Below, piece after piece: positions 16,914 through 25,609 of a stretch of 64,000 bases of DNA. The stretch is taken from contig CAWAZU010000039.1 in NCBI GenBank assembly GCA_963786445.1, forward strand, positions 1 to 64,000, read 5' to 3'. The translations under genes and the position numbers were made by a program. How positions within the stretch are numbered: the first letter of the stretch is position 1; every line of letters starts with the position of its first letter. The notes under the pieces were generated by a model. That model made no database searches. It was given only the letters and a program-made list of their open reading frames with translations, and had not been told where the DNA came from. Source of the stretch: JAFKFJ01 sp963786445 (lineage in GTDB: Bacteria > Pseudomonadota > Alphaproteobacteria > Acetobacterales > Acetobacteraceae).

Positions 16914-18137
16914 ATGTCGGGCGCCTTGTCGAATATCCGCGTGCTCGATCTGACGCGCGTGCTGGCCGGGCCGTGGGCGTCGCAGATGCTCGGCGACCTC
17001 GGCGCGGACATCATCAAGATCGAACGGCCCGGCAGCGGCGACGACACCCGCGCCTGGGGACCGCCGTACCTCGCCGACGATGCTGGGCGCACGACCGGCG
17101 AGAGCGCGTACTTCCAATGCGCCAACCGCAACAAGCAATCCGTCGCCCTCGACATCGCGCACCCCGACGGGCAGCGCCTCGTCCGCGCGCTCGCCGCGCG
17201 CAGCGACGTGCTGATCGAGAATTTCAAGGTCGGCGGCTTGCGGCAGTACGGACTCGACGCCGCCACGCTGCGCGCCGCGAATCCGCGACTGATCTACTGC
17301 TCGATCACCGGTTTCGGCCAGACCGGGCCGTACAGCGCGCGCGCCGGCTATGACGTGCTGGTGCAGGGCATGGGCGGGCTGATGAGCGTCACCGGCCGCG
17401 CCGACGGCGAGCCGGGGGCAGGGCCGGTGAAGGTCGGCGTGGCGCTGACCGACATCCTCACCGGCCTCTATGCGACCTCGGCGATCCTGGCCGCGCTGCT
17501 GCACCGGCAGACCAGCGGCGAGGGGCAGACCATCGACCTCGCACTGCTCGACGTGCAGGTGGCCACCCTGGCCAACCAGGCGCAGACCTATCTCGTCACC
17601 GGAGAACCGCCGCGCCGCCTCGGCAACGCGCATCCCAGCATCGTGCCGTATGAAGATTTTCCGACCGAGGACGGCTACATGATCCTCGGCGCCGGCAATG
17701 ACGGGCAGTTCGCGCGGCTGTGCGCGGTGCTTGGGCATCCCGAATGGGCGCGCGACGCACGGTTCCGCAGCAACGCCGACCGCGTCGCCAACCGCGCGGC
17801 GCTGCTCGGGCTGCTGCGGGCGGCGACGCGCACGCGCCCGACGCGCGAGTGGGTGGCGGCGCTGGAGGCGGAGGCGGTGCCGTGCGGGCCGATCAACACG
17901 CTGCGCGAGGTGTTCGACGATCCGCAGGTGCGCGCCCGCGAACTGGCGGTGACGCTGCGCCATGCGGCCGGGGGCGATGTGACGGTGGTGGCCAACCCGA
18001 TCCGCATGTCGGCGACGCCGCCAAGCTACCGCTCCGCGCCGCCGCTGCTCGGCCAGCACACGCGCGAGGTGCTGACGGACGTGCTCGGCCTGGATGCGGC
18101 GGAGATCGCGCTGCTGGCGGAGAGCGGCGTGATCTAG
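16914..18137 (+). CDS. Family III CoA-transferase (CaiB/BaiF)
   Basis: A 407-residue cytosolic CoA-transferase. Family motifs: IRVLDLTRVLAGPWASQML at the N terminus, catalytic Asp region RSDVLIENFKVGGLRQYGL, CSITGFGQTGPY and GYDVLVQGMGGLMSVTG, and the later DFPTEDGYMILGAGND. Family members move CoA between carboxylic acids (carnitine, oxalate/formate, succinyl/glutarate and others); the acceptor cannot be told. Start ATG 16914 follows CAGGAGCGG. Transcribed alone, 80 bp after the MDR pair and possibly part of the same unit. Confidence 0.88.
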   Translation: MSGALSNIRVLDLTRVLAGPWASQMLGDLGADIIKIERPGSGDDTRAWGPPYLADDAGRTTGESAYFQCANRNKQSVALDIAHPDGQRLVRALAARSDVLIENFKVGGLRQYGLDAATLRAANPRLIYCSITGFGQTGPYSARAGYDVLVQGMGGLMSVTGRADGEPGAGPVKVGVALTDILTGLYATSAILAALLHRQTSGEGQTIDLALLDVQVATLANQAQTYLVTGEPPRRLGNAHPSIVPYEDFPTEDGYMILGAGNDGQFARLCAVLGHPEWARDARFRSNADRVANRAALLGLLRAATRTRPTREWVAALEAEAVPCGPINTLREVFDDPQVRARELAVTLRHAAGGDVTVVANPIRMSATPPSYRSAPPLLGQHTREVLTDVLGLDAAEIALLAESGVI

Positions 18138-18291
18138 CCCGCGCCGCGCCGGGCCGCCTGGGCGATGCGGTCGGCGAGCAGGCCTCCCGATGCCGCCGCG
18201 ACCGTGGCACGCCATTGCCCGGCCCGGCCGTGCTGCTACGCTGGCGGCAGCGGGCGTCGTTCGCATGCGGCGTCGTGATGGGGAGGCGGAG

Positions 18292-18630
18292 ATGAGGTGG
18301 ATGGCCGCGGCGCTGATCGTGCTGCTCGCCGTGCCGGCGCAGGCGAAGGACCTGCAGTTCTGGAATGAGACCGGACACGAGTTCACCGGCGTGTACCTGG
18401 CGCCGGCCGGAACCTCCAAGTTCGGCCCGAACCAGACCGCCAACGACCCCGACCACAGCGTGTCGGCCGACGAGCGGCTGAAGATCACCGGCGTCGCGCC
18501 GGGCCGCTACGACGTGCGGCTGGTGGACAAGGACGGCATGAACTGCGTCGTGCGGGGGGTGGAGGTCAAGGGCACGGGTCGCGTCGCCTTCGCGATCGCC
18601 GAGGAACAGCTCACCGACTGCAAGCATTGA
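18292..18630 (+). CDS. Small periplasmic hypothetical protein
   Basis: A 112-residue protein with a signal peptide (residues 1-18, AAALIVLLAVPAQA) and a compact beta-rich mature domain starting KDLQFWNETGHEFTGVYLAP. It contains a single CxxxC-free pair of cysteines, one in MNCVVRG and one near the end (TDCKH), possibly disulfide-bonded. The pattern NETG...VYLAPAGT resembles a small family of uncharacterised exported proteins in Acetobacteraceae. The ATG at 18292 has GGGAGGCGGAG upstream. No function assigned. Confidence 0.68.
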   Translation: MRWMAAALIVLLAVPAQAKDLQFWNETGHEFTGVYLAPAGTSKFGPNQTANDPDHSVSADERLKITGVAPGRYDVRLVDKDGMNCVVRGVEVKGTGRVAFAIAEEQLTDCKH

Positions 18631-18715
18631 TGCGGCAGGGTCAGGCGCGCGGTGCGTAGGCTGGACGAAGTCCGCCGTGTTGCGACATGATGGCGGACGG
18701 CGTCCGCGTTACGAG

Positions 18716-19245
18716 CTACTCCCCGTAAGGCACCCAGATGTTCTTGATCTGCGTCGCGCGGTGCAGAAAACCTTCGCTGGCCGACCGCGCGCCCGCCCGG
18801 GTCGAGCACCGAATAGCTGTCGCCCGAATTCGGGACGCGCCTGCCGCCCGCCGATGAACTGCCTGGCGGTGCGGTCGAGCGCCGCACCCTCCGCCGCGGG
18901 CGCGCGCGGCGGCCAGGCCGGGACGAGGTATTCCAACATGCCCTCGCGGCCGAACCCGCTCTCGCGATAGCCGCCGAACCCGGAGGCCGCATCCAACATG
19001 TCGGTGCAGTTCACCCATTCCACGGGATGATCTGGCCGCACGCGCCGACCGGGCGCCAGGAAGCGAACTCCGTCGCGGCCGGCGCCGCCCGGCCGGCGGG
19101 TTGATAAAAATGCCGCGCCGCCACCGGCACGTCGATGTCGCGGCTCTCGCGGATCGGCTTGCCGTTGTTCATCGTCTCCAGCATGGCGGGAAAGCGCTCG
19201 CGCTTCTGCGCGTGCCGCGCCAGCCTGATGGAAGGCCATGACGTG
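18716..19245 (-). pseudogene. Aldehyde dehydrogenase remnant with deletion and frameshifts
   Basis: Read leftward, pieces of a bipartite aldehyde dehydrogenase appear in changing frames: an N-terminal piece with LETMNNGKPIRESRDIDVP and VGACGQIIPWN (about 19226-19012), then, directly, the late-domain piece WVNCTDMLDAASGFGGYRES and GFGREGMLEYL (about 19018-18910), then IGGRQARPEFG and SVLDPGGRAVGQ in two further frames, and a terminal RATQIKNIWVPYGE with stop at 18716. The central catalytic region (with the Cys and Glu) is deleted. At least three frame changes are needed, so the gene is dead, not a sequencing slip. Confidence 0.8.
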
Positions 19246-19359
19246 CTGCGGGGCGACATCGCCGCGATCGCCGCGCTGGGAGCGCTGGCGTTGATCGTCG
19301 TCGCGTTCGTGCTGCAAAAATACCAGGTGCGCGGCCTGTCGTTCGGGACCGTGCGGTAG
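19227..19359 (+). pseudogene. C-terminal remnant of a sugar ABC transporter permease
   Basis: The last 40 codons before the stop at 19357-19359 read as one membrane helix (ALGALALIVVAFVLQKYQ) followed by VRGLSFGTVR. This matches the characteristic end of MalG/LacG-type carbohydrate permeases (hydrophobic helix, then Q-[KR]-x2-x-RGL-x-x-GxV). Nothing else of the permease is present, and the 5' side abuts the oppositely oriented aldehyde dehydrogenase relic. I infer a deletion scar that removed most of a sugar uptake locus beside the Gfo/Idh/MocA gene. Confidence 0.55.
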
Positions 19360-19367
19360 AAGCGGCG

Positions 19368-20432
19368 TCAGGCAGCCGACAGGCGCCGTCCTTCGCGGCT
19401 CGATCGCGCGAACAGGTCATAGAGCGCGATCACCCGTCGTCCCTCCTCGGCGGTCAGCACCGCCTGGGCCTCGCGTCCTGCCAGCACGTCGAGGAAGTGG
19501 CGCGTCGAACGCGCAAAACTGTTGCCCCAATCCGCATCGAGGTCATGGAAGCTGCGCAGTTCGCCGTCGCGGTACAGCGTGAGCACCGGCTCGTCCAGCA
19601 TCCGGTCGGAGCAGCGGTTGACCTGCAGGGTGCCGTCCTCGCCCTGGATCTCGAAGCGCTCGTGGTCGGCGTAGTAGTCGGTTCGCAGCCGCATGTTCAG
19701 CGCCAGGCTCACGTCCCACATGCCATGCACCGGCGGATCGCGATGGCGCCAGGCGAGCGTCGCCGGCGCATCGTAGACGCCCGCCGGCGCCTCGGTGGTC
19801 TCGATGCAGGCGTAGCCGTCGCGCACATCGCCGAACAGCCACAGCGCCACCGCCATCATGTGGTGGCCGTGGTCGAACACGCAGGGTCCGCCGCGTCCCT
19901 CCGCGGCCAGCGCGTGCCGCCACGCGCTGGCCGATGCGGGCACCGGCCAGGCCTGCGCGCGATCGCCCATCACCACCTTCATGCGGAAATGCAGCGGTCT
20001 GCCGATCGCGCCGGCGCGCAGCAGTTCGCGCGCGCGCACCAGCGGCGGATAGAACAAAAAATTCTCGAACAGCTTCAGATGCCGTCCCGCCGCGCGCGCG
20101 GCTTCGATCATGCGGTCGCATTCGTCGAGCCGCATCGCCATCGGCTTCTGCACGCTGACATGCGCGCCGGCGGCGAGCGCCGCGACGGTCATCGCCTCGT
20201 GCAGCGGATGCGGCGTAAGGATCTCCACCAGATCAAGGTCCCAGCGCAGCATCTCGGAAAAATCGGCGGTGCTGCGCGCCTGCGGGTGCGCGGCGGCGCG
20301 ACGGGCGAGCAGCGCCGGGTCGGCATCGCAGAGTGCCGCGACGCTGGCCTCAGGATGGCCGAGATAGCCGCGCACGTTCAGGTCGAACACGCGACCGAGC
20401 CCGACGAACCCGACGCGCAGCGGGCGGTTCAT
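19368..20432 (-). CDS. Gfo/Idh/MocA family oxidoreductase
   Basis: A 354-residue NAD(P)-dependent dehydrogenase. The Rossmann loop VGFVGLGRVFDLNVRGYLGH is at residues 7-26, the family motif appears as SVQKPMAMRLDECDRMIEAA (the EKP lysine position is QKP here) near residue 100, and the C-terminal half is the alpha/beta substrate domain with FDHGHHMMAVALWLFGD. Members oxidise sugars, inositols or amino sugars. It starts at ATG 20432. Its neighbours (sugar permease relic, SDR, dgoKA further on) suggest a sugar or sugar-acid catabolic region that has been eroded. Confidence 0.85.
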   Translation of the reverse strand: MNRPLRVGFVGLGRVFDLNVRGYLGHPEASVAALCDADPALLARRAAAHPQARSTADFSEMLRWDLDLVEILTPHPLHEAMTVAALAAGAHVSVQKPMAMRLDECDRMIEAARAAGRHLKLFENFLFYPPLVRARELLRAGAIGRPLHFRMKVVMGDRAQAWPVPASASAWRHALAAEGRGGPCVFDHGHHMMAVALWLFGDVRDGYACIETTEAPAGVYDAPATLAWRHRDPPVHGMWDVSLALNMRLRTDYYADHERFEIQGEDGTLQVNRCSDRMLDEPVLTLYRDGELRSFHDLDADWGNSFARSTRHFLDVLAGREAQAVLTAEEGRRVIALYDLFARSSREGRRLSAA

Positions 20433-20466
20433 GGCGTCTTCCCCTGCTGACTGGTCGTCGGCACGA

Positions 20467-21207
20467 TCAGTCCTCCGTCCGATGCAGGCGCGTGCCGGCG
20501 ATCGCCTGCGTGGTCGGGAATACTTCCATGCGCGAGACATCGACATGCGCCGGCGCCGCCAGCACCGTCAGCAGCAGCGCGGCGACGTCCTCGGGTTCGA
20601 TCGGCGCGCGGCCGTCGTAGAGTTCCGCATCGACCGCGTCGAGGCCGATCGTGTCGCGGTAGAGTTTGCTGCGCACGCGGCCGGGTGCGATCTCGGTCAC
20701 GCGCACGCCGGTGCCGAGCAGGTCGCCGCGCAGGCTGTCGCAGAAATGGCCGATCGCGGCCTTGGTCGCGCCGTACACCGCGAGGTCGGGGTGCGGTGTG
20801 CGGCCGGCCGAGGAGCCGATGAACACCAGATGGCCCCGCTTGGCCGCGATCATGCGCGGCAGGGCGAGGCGCGCGAGGTGCAGCGGCGCGGCAAAATTCA
20901 CCGCCACCATGCCGTCGATGGCGTCCGGGTCGCTGCCCTGGAACGGGCCTCGCGCCAGCAGCAGGCCGGCGTTGTTGACCAGCAGGTCGATGTCGTTGGC
21001 GGCGAAGATTGCCGCCATCGCCGCGCGGTCGCGCACGTCGGCCGCGACGGGGGTGGCGCCGCACACGGTGTGCAGCGCCGCCAGCGCCGCCGCATCGCGC
21101 CCGAGTGCCAGCACGCGCACCCCGGCATCGGCGAGCGCTGCGGCGACGGCACGGCCAATGCCGCTGGAGGCGCCGGTCACCAGTGCGGTGCGATAGAGGA
21201 TGGGCAT
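20467..21207 (-). CDS. Short-chain dehydrogenase/reductase
   Basis: A 246-residue classical SDR: coenzyme loop TGASSGIGRAVAAAL (residues 10-24), NNAGLLLARGPF, catalytic Ser in VFIGSSAGRT and the YGATK catalytic Tyr-x3-Lys. The pattern after YxxxK (REGAL-like, MEVFPTTQAI near the end) fits the SDR group that includes serine/3-hydroxy acid dehydrogenases (YdfG-like). The ATG at 21207 is preceded by GGAGG; an upstream in-frame ATG adds 16 residues with no good ribosome site. About 35 bp upstream of the Gfo/Idh/MocA gene in the same direction, so probably one transcript. Confidence 0.85.
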   Translation of the reverse strand: MPILYRTALVTGASSGIGRAVAAALADAGVRVLALGRDAAALAALHTVCGATPVAADVRDRAAMAAIFAANDIDLLVNNAGLLLARGPFQGSDPDAIDGMVAVNFAAPLHLARLALPRMIAAKRGHLVFIGSSAGRTPHPDLAVYGATKAAIGHFCDSLRGDLLGTGVRVTEIAPGRVRSKLYRDTIGLDAVDAELYDGRAPIEPEDVAALLLTVLAAPAHVDVSRMEVFPTTQAIAGTRLHRTED

Positions 21208-21427
21208 CGGGCCTCCGGGAGTGGCCGGGCGGATAGCACGACCAGGCTTGTTCACCTAGGGAGCGATGTTCCGTCCGCCGACCGTCGGGTTCTTCTCCAA
21301 CGGCATCGTCAACGCAAGGAATCAAGGCACGAATGGCCGACCGGAGCCTGCTCCACCCTGCGGTGGCCGCCCGGTTCCCGGTCGAATGCGTTAGCCCTGG
21401 CAACTGCGACAGCCCTGGGAGGGGAGG

Positions 21428-21685
21428 ATGAGTCTCGCGGTCGATCCGCTGGTGGCGTGCGGGGTGGTCGCCTGCACGGCGCTGACCGATGCGGTCTATG
21501 TGCTGTTCAGCGCCGCGGTGGCGTCGCGGCACCGGCTGCACGCGGCGAACTGGAGCGCGCTGTGGTATCTGCTCTCCGCCTTCGCGGTCATCAGCTATAC
21601 GCAGAACAGCACCTACGTGCTGTTCGCCGCCGCCGGCTCCTGGCTCGGTGCCTTCGCCTCGATGACGTGGCTGAAACGGGGGTAG
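21428..21685 (+). CDS. Small multi-pass membrane protein
   Basis: An 85-residue protein with three predicted membrane helices: VACGVVACTALTDAVYVLFS, WSALWYLLSAFAVISY and YVLFAAAGSWLGAFASM. The second and third helices carry polar residues (Tyr, Asn, Ser), and a conserved-looking TQNSTYV loop joins them. ATG 21428 follows GGGAGGGGAGG. It looks like a conserved small inner-membrane protein of alphaproteobacteria with no known role. The 220 bp upstream, between it and the divergent SDR, carry no gene. Confidence 0.7.
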   Translation: MSLAVDPLVACGVVACTALTDAVYVLFSAAVASRHRLHAANWSALWYLLSAFAVISYTQNSTYVLFAAAGSWLGAFASMTWLKRG

Positions 21686-21833
21686 CGATGGAGCGCGGCG
21701 ACCTGAGGCGGCTGGTGTTCATCGCCGGCGGCCTGACCTTCGTGGCGCATCCGCTGGTCCGCCGCGGCGCCGGCTTGCCGGACCGGCGCGAGCGGTCCTA
21801 CGCTCACCGCAATTCGCCGGGGGGAATTGCCGC

Positions 21834-23012
21834 ATGTCCGCGCTGCTCGACGCCAGCCGTCCCGCGCTCCCCGCGGATGCCGCCGCCGCCGCGCTGGCCG
21901 CGCGGGTCTGGCGCCCGGACGTCGGCGGGCCTTCGGTCGCGGCGGTGCGCGGCGGGGCGCTGTTCGACATCTCCGCCGCGTTCCCCACCATGCGCGACCT
22001 GTGCGAAGCCGCCGATCCCGCCGCCGCGCTGCGCGAAGTCGGCGGCGAGGCGCTCGGCCCGCTCGATGCGATCCTCGCCAACACCCCGCGCGAGACCCGC
22101 GACCCGGCGCGCCCCTGGCTGCTCGCGCCGTGCGACCTGCAGGCGATCAAGGCGTGCGGCGTGACCTTCCCGCTGTCGATGCTGGAGCGCGTGATCGAGG
22201 AACGCGCACGTGGCGACATGGCCGCCGCCGCCGCCATCCGCGCGCAGGTCAACCGCCTGGTCGGCGACGACCTCGCGCGCCTGAAGCCCGGCTCGCCCGA
22301 GGCGATGCAGCTCAAGCGCGTGCTGATCGAGCAGGGCGCGTGGAGCCAGTATCTTGAAGTCGGCATCGGCCCGGATGCGGAAATCTTTACCAAGGCGCAG
22401 CCGATGAGCGCGGTCGGCACCGCCGCCGACGCCGGGGTGCATCCCATCTCGACCTGGAACAATCCGGAGCCGGAAGTGGTGCTCGCGGTGGCGTCGTCGG
22501 GGCGGATCGTCGGTGCGATGCTCGGCAACGACGTGAACCTGCGCGATGTCGAGGGCCGCTCGGCGCTGCTGCTGTCGAAAGCCAAGGACAACCAGGGATC
22601 GACCGCGATCGGCCCGTTTCTGCGGTTCTTCGACGCCGGGTTCACTCTGGACGACGTCCGCCGCATGGTGGTGACGCTGACCGTCGCGGGTGAGGACGGC
22701 TACCGGCTGGAGGGCAACTCGTCGATGGCGCGCATCGCGCGCGACCCGGCCGACCTCGCCGGGCAGCTGCTCAACGCGCACCATGCCTATCCCGACGGGG
22801 CGGTGCTGTTCCTCGGCACCATGTTCGCGCCGGTGGACGATCGCGGGGCGCCGGGAAAAGGGTTCACGCACAAGCCGGGCGACATCGTCACCATCGCGGC
22901 ACCGCTTCTCGGCCGGCTGGTCAACCGCATCCGCCCGACCGATCAGTGCGAGCGCTGGACTTTTGGGACGGCGGCGCTGATGCGCAACCTCGCCGCGCGC
23001 GGCCTGCTCTGA
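21834..23012 (+). CDS. Fumarylacetoacetate hydrolase-fold family protein
   Basis: A 392-residue protein with the FAH fold in its C-terminal two thirds: metal-site residues in EVGIGPDAEIFTKAQPMSAV and STWNNPEPEVVLAV, then GNDVNLRDVEGRSALLLSKAKD. The long N-terminal domain (about 150 residues) and the motif around FPLSMLERVIEERA resemble the AraD1-like branch, which acts on 2-keto-3-deoxy sugar acids, rather than true fumarylacetoacetase. It may therefore belong with the dgoKA sugar-acid genes nearby. Start ATG 21834 has GGGGGG upstream. Exact reaction is inference. Confidence 0.8.
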   Translation: MSALLDASRPALPADAAAAALAARVWRPDVGGPSVAAVRGGALFDISAAFPTMRDLCEAADPAAALREVGGEALGPLDAILANTPRETRDPARPWLLAPCDLQAIKACGVTFPLSMLERVIEERARGDMAAAAAIRAQVNRLVGDDLARLKPGSPEAMQLKRVLIEQGAWSQYLEVGIGPDAEIFTKAQPMSAVGTAADAGVHPISTWNNPEPEVVLAVASSGRIVGAMLGNDVNLRDVEGRSALLLSKAKDNQGSTAIGPFLRFFDAGFTLDDVRRMVVTLTVAGEDGYRLEGNSSMARIARDPADLAGQLLNAHHAYPDGAVLFLGTMFAPVDDRGAPGKGFTHKPGDIVTIAAPLLGRLVNRIRPTDQCERWTFGTAALMRNLAARGLL

Positions 23013-23050
23013 GTCCGCGCGGGCGGCGCAATCTGGCGGCGCTGGAGCGC

Positions 23051-25519
23051 CTACACCGTCACCACGTTCGCCGCGCTCAGATGCGCCAGCCCCACGAACG
23101 CGATCACCGTGCCGTCGGGCAGGCTGATCCAGCTCGCGCCCCCGGAATCGTTCTGCGCCGCCACCGCCGCTGCCGCGCCGGCGCCGTAGCCGGCGAACTG
23201 CACCATGTCCTCGGCCGGGTTGAAGCCGGTGACGAAGTCCAGCCCGCCGCCCGATCCGTCCACCAGGTCCAGCAACTCGCTGCCGCCGCCACCCAGCACC
23301 GTCGACTGCCCGCTGCCGAATTCCACCACCGCGGCCGCCGCCTCCGGTGCGATCAGCGCGTCGGCGGCGCCGGCCACGAACAGGTTCGTGCCGGCGCCGC
23401 CGCCGACCAGGATTTCCGCGCCGCGGCCGGCCACCAGCGTGTCGTTGCCGGCGGCGGCCGCCACCAGCACGTCGCCCGCGCCGGCCCCGGCGAGCGTGTC
23501 GCCGCCGCCGCCGCCCACCAGTGTGGCGGCGCCGCTGCCCGCCGCGAGATAATTCCCCCCGGCGCTGCCGCCGAACACAAGCTGCGCGCCTGATCCCGCC
23601 TGCAGCACGAGCGCGCCGTTTCCGCCCACCGCGGTGTCGTCGCCGGTGCCGAGATAGACGACATTGGTGCCGCCGCCCGCCAGGATCAGGTCGGCGGCGC
23701 CGCCGAGGGCGACGAACACGTTGCCGGACGCGCCGCCGCCGAGCAGCGTCGCCGCGCCGCTGCCGAAGGCGAACAGCGTGTCGTTGCCGCCGCCCGCCGC
23801 CGCCAGCGTGTCGGCCGCGCCGCCCTGCACCACCCAGGTCGGCGCGTCGCCGGCGGTGAGCGCGTTGTCGCCGGCGGCACTGCCGTATTCAAAGCCACCG
23901 CCGCCGCCGCCCGCCACCGTCATGCCGCTAGGCCCGCCCACCACCGTGTCGTTGCCGGCCATCGTGCGCACCAGCAGCGACCCGGTGCCGCCGAACAGCA
24001 GCGCCGAGGCGCCCAGCAGATCGACCGTGTCGGCGCCGGCGCCCGCCAACACCGTGTCGCTGCCCTCGGATTGCAGCAGGGCGGGCGCGCTGCCGGCGAC
24101 GATCTCCTGCGTGCTGGGCCCGCCCGTTACCGTGCAGGCCTCAGCGATGCCGCTGACGGTCGCCTGCTGGCTGCCGGCGATGTCGCGCGTCGCCGCGAAA
24201 CCCACCGCCAGATTGGCCTGGATCAGCCCCGCCCCGGCCTTGCTTGCGGCGCCGGCCGGGATGGCGCTGTCCGCCAGCAGCGTCGAGACATCCGCGTTGC
24301 CCAGCGACGGGTCGGCCTGCAGCATCAGCGCCGCCACCGCGCCTGCCTCGGCCGCCGCCGCCGAAGTGCCGAGGAACGGTGTGTAGATGCTGGTCGAGGC
24401 GCCGTCGGGCGCCAGGAAGGCCGGCGTGTTGAGCGTCTCGGGCTGGGCGAGCGGCGCGCCGTCCGGGGCCAGCAACAGCTCGCCCGGCCCGGTGCCGGTG
24501 TAGGATTCCGGGATCGGCGTGCCGCCCTCCGACGGCGTGTTGGCGACGTTGACCGCGCCGACGGCGTTCACGCCCGGCACCAGATCGTGCCCGAAGATCG
24601 AGCCGCTGCCCACGCCCACGCCCACGCCCGACAGCGTGCCGTCGCCCTCCAGCAGGTATTTGAACGTGCCCGGCATCGCCGTGCCGGGCGTCTGCGCGAC
24701 GTAGATGCGATAGGTCTGGGTGCTGGCGCTGACCGGCAGGTTGAGCAGCACCGCGGGTTCCGCGCCGGACTGGAAGGAGTCGATCACCTGCCCGCCCGCC
24801 GTCACCGCATAGACCGTGAGCGTGTCGGGATTGTCCGCCGCGTACGGTGCGGCCCATTGCAGGCTGAGCGTGTCCTGCTCGTCGGCCGGAACGATCGCGG
24901 TCTGGTAGGCGGCGCCGCCCGGGAACTGCTCGGCGGTGACTGCCCCGACGCCGGGGATCATCGTGCTCGCCGGCGTGAATTCGCCCTGGAAGAAATTGCT
25001 GCTCTGGTTGCCGGCGGCGGAAAAGTAGTTGACGCCGTCGGCCACCACCTGCTCGGCGGCGGTGTCGATCGGCCCGGCGAGCTGGAAGAACGGCTCGTCC
25101 TCGTAGGTGATGTCGTCCACGATCACTTGGCAGCCGGCATTTGCCAGCGCCTGGATGCCGGCGGCGTAATCCTGCTCGGAATTCTCCGCCGAGTAGAAAT
25201 AAAGCTGCGCGCCGGGCGCGGTCTGGTGGATCAGCTCGGCCATCGCCTGGCCTTCGTCGGTACTGCCGGCCGGGCCTTCCTGGAGCACGGTGACGCCCCC
25301 GGCGGGCAGCAGGCCCTCCGCGGTCGCGGCGGCGGCGCCGCCGTTCACGTCGTAGCTGTCGGAGAGGATGCCGATTTTTACGCCGGCGCCGGTCACGTCA
25401 TACGTGCTGCGCGCCGCCGGCCCGTCGAGCGCATTGTCGCCGAGGTCGATGCCGGCGAGGCTGGAGGCGGCGGCGGTGGTTGCGGACATGTGCGGCTCGT
25501 GCGCGTGGCGGCGCGGCAT
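23051..25519 (-). CDS. Secreted S8-like protease with degenerate RTX-type repeats
   Basis: An 822-residue exoprotein without a signal peptide. Residues 40-450 are a subtilase-like domain: Asp in VKIGILSDSYD, oxyanion Asn in FSAAGNQSS and the nucleophile in FLGTSAAAAEAG. Where subtilases have HGTHVAG this one has DEGQAMAELIH, so Glu or Asp replaces the catalytic His. Residues 480-760 are glycine-rich repeats with scattered GNDT units but no canonical nonapeptides. The C terminus (FVTGFNPAEDMVQFAGYG, then a hydrophobic tail ending NVVTV) looks like a type I secretion signal. An ATG at 25489 is an alternative start. No secretion genes are adjacent. Confidence 0.75.
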   Translation of the reverse strand: MPRRHAHEPHMSATTAAASSLAGIDLGDNALDGPAARSTYDVTGAGVKIGILSDSYDVNGGAAAATAEGLLPAGGVTVLQEGPAGSTDEGQAMAELIHQTAPGAQLYFYSAENSEQDYAAGIQALANAGCQVIVDDITYEDEPFFQLAGPIDTAAEQVVADGVNYFSAAGNQSSNFFQGEFTPASTMIPGVGAVTAEQFPGGAAYQTAIVPADEQDTLSLQWAAPYAADNPDTLTVYAVTAGGQVIDSFQSGAEPAVLLNLPVSASTQTYRIYVAQTPGTAMPGTFKYLLEGDGTLSGVGVGVGSGSIFGHDLVPGVNAVGAVNVANTPSEGGTPIPESYTGTGPGELLLAPDGAPLAQPETLNTPAFLAPDGASTSIYTPFLGTSAAAAEAGAVAALMLQADPSLGNADVSTLLADSAIPAGAASKAGAGLIQANLAVGFAATRDIAGSQQATVSGIAEACTVTGGPSTQEIVAGSAPALLQSEGSDTVLAGAGADTVDLLGASALLFGGTGSLLVRTMAGNDTVVGGPSGMTVAGGGGGGFEYGSAAGDNALTAGDAPTWVVQGGAADTLAAAGGGNDTLFAFGSGAATLLGGGASGNVFVALGGAADLILAGGGTNVVYLGTGDDTAVGGNGALVLQAGSGAQLVFGGSAGGNYLAAGSGAATLVGGGGGDTLAGAGAGDVLVAAAAGNDTLVAGRGAEILVGGGAGTNLFVAGAADALIAPEAAAAVVEFGSGQSTVLGGGGSELLDLVDGSGGGLDFVTGFNPAEDMVQFAGYGAGAAAAVAAQNDSGGASWISLPDGTVIAFVGLAHLSAANVVTV

Positions 25520-25609
25520 AATGGCCGTGCCGACGGCGGCGGGCCAGCCTCCGTCGGCAGGTTACGCAGGCGGCGTGGCGCGCAGGACGCGCGGTCGGGG
25601 GAACGCGGA

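Noticed and set aside
21689..21833. Possible small gene starting ATG after the 85-residue membrane protein
   Set aside because: The frame has no stop before running deep into the FAH-family gene in the wrong frame; no ribosome site.
23300..24100. Tandem DNA repeat or CRISPR-like array
   Set aside because: The repetition reflects glycine-rich protein repeats of the exoprotease; unit lengths vary and there are no constant spacers.
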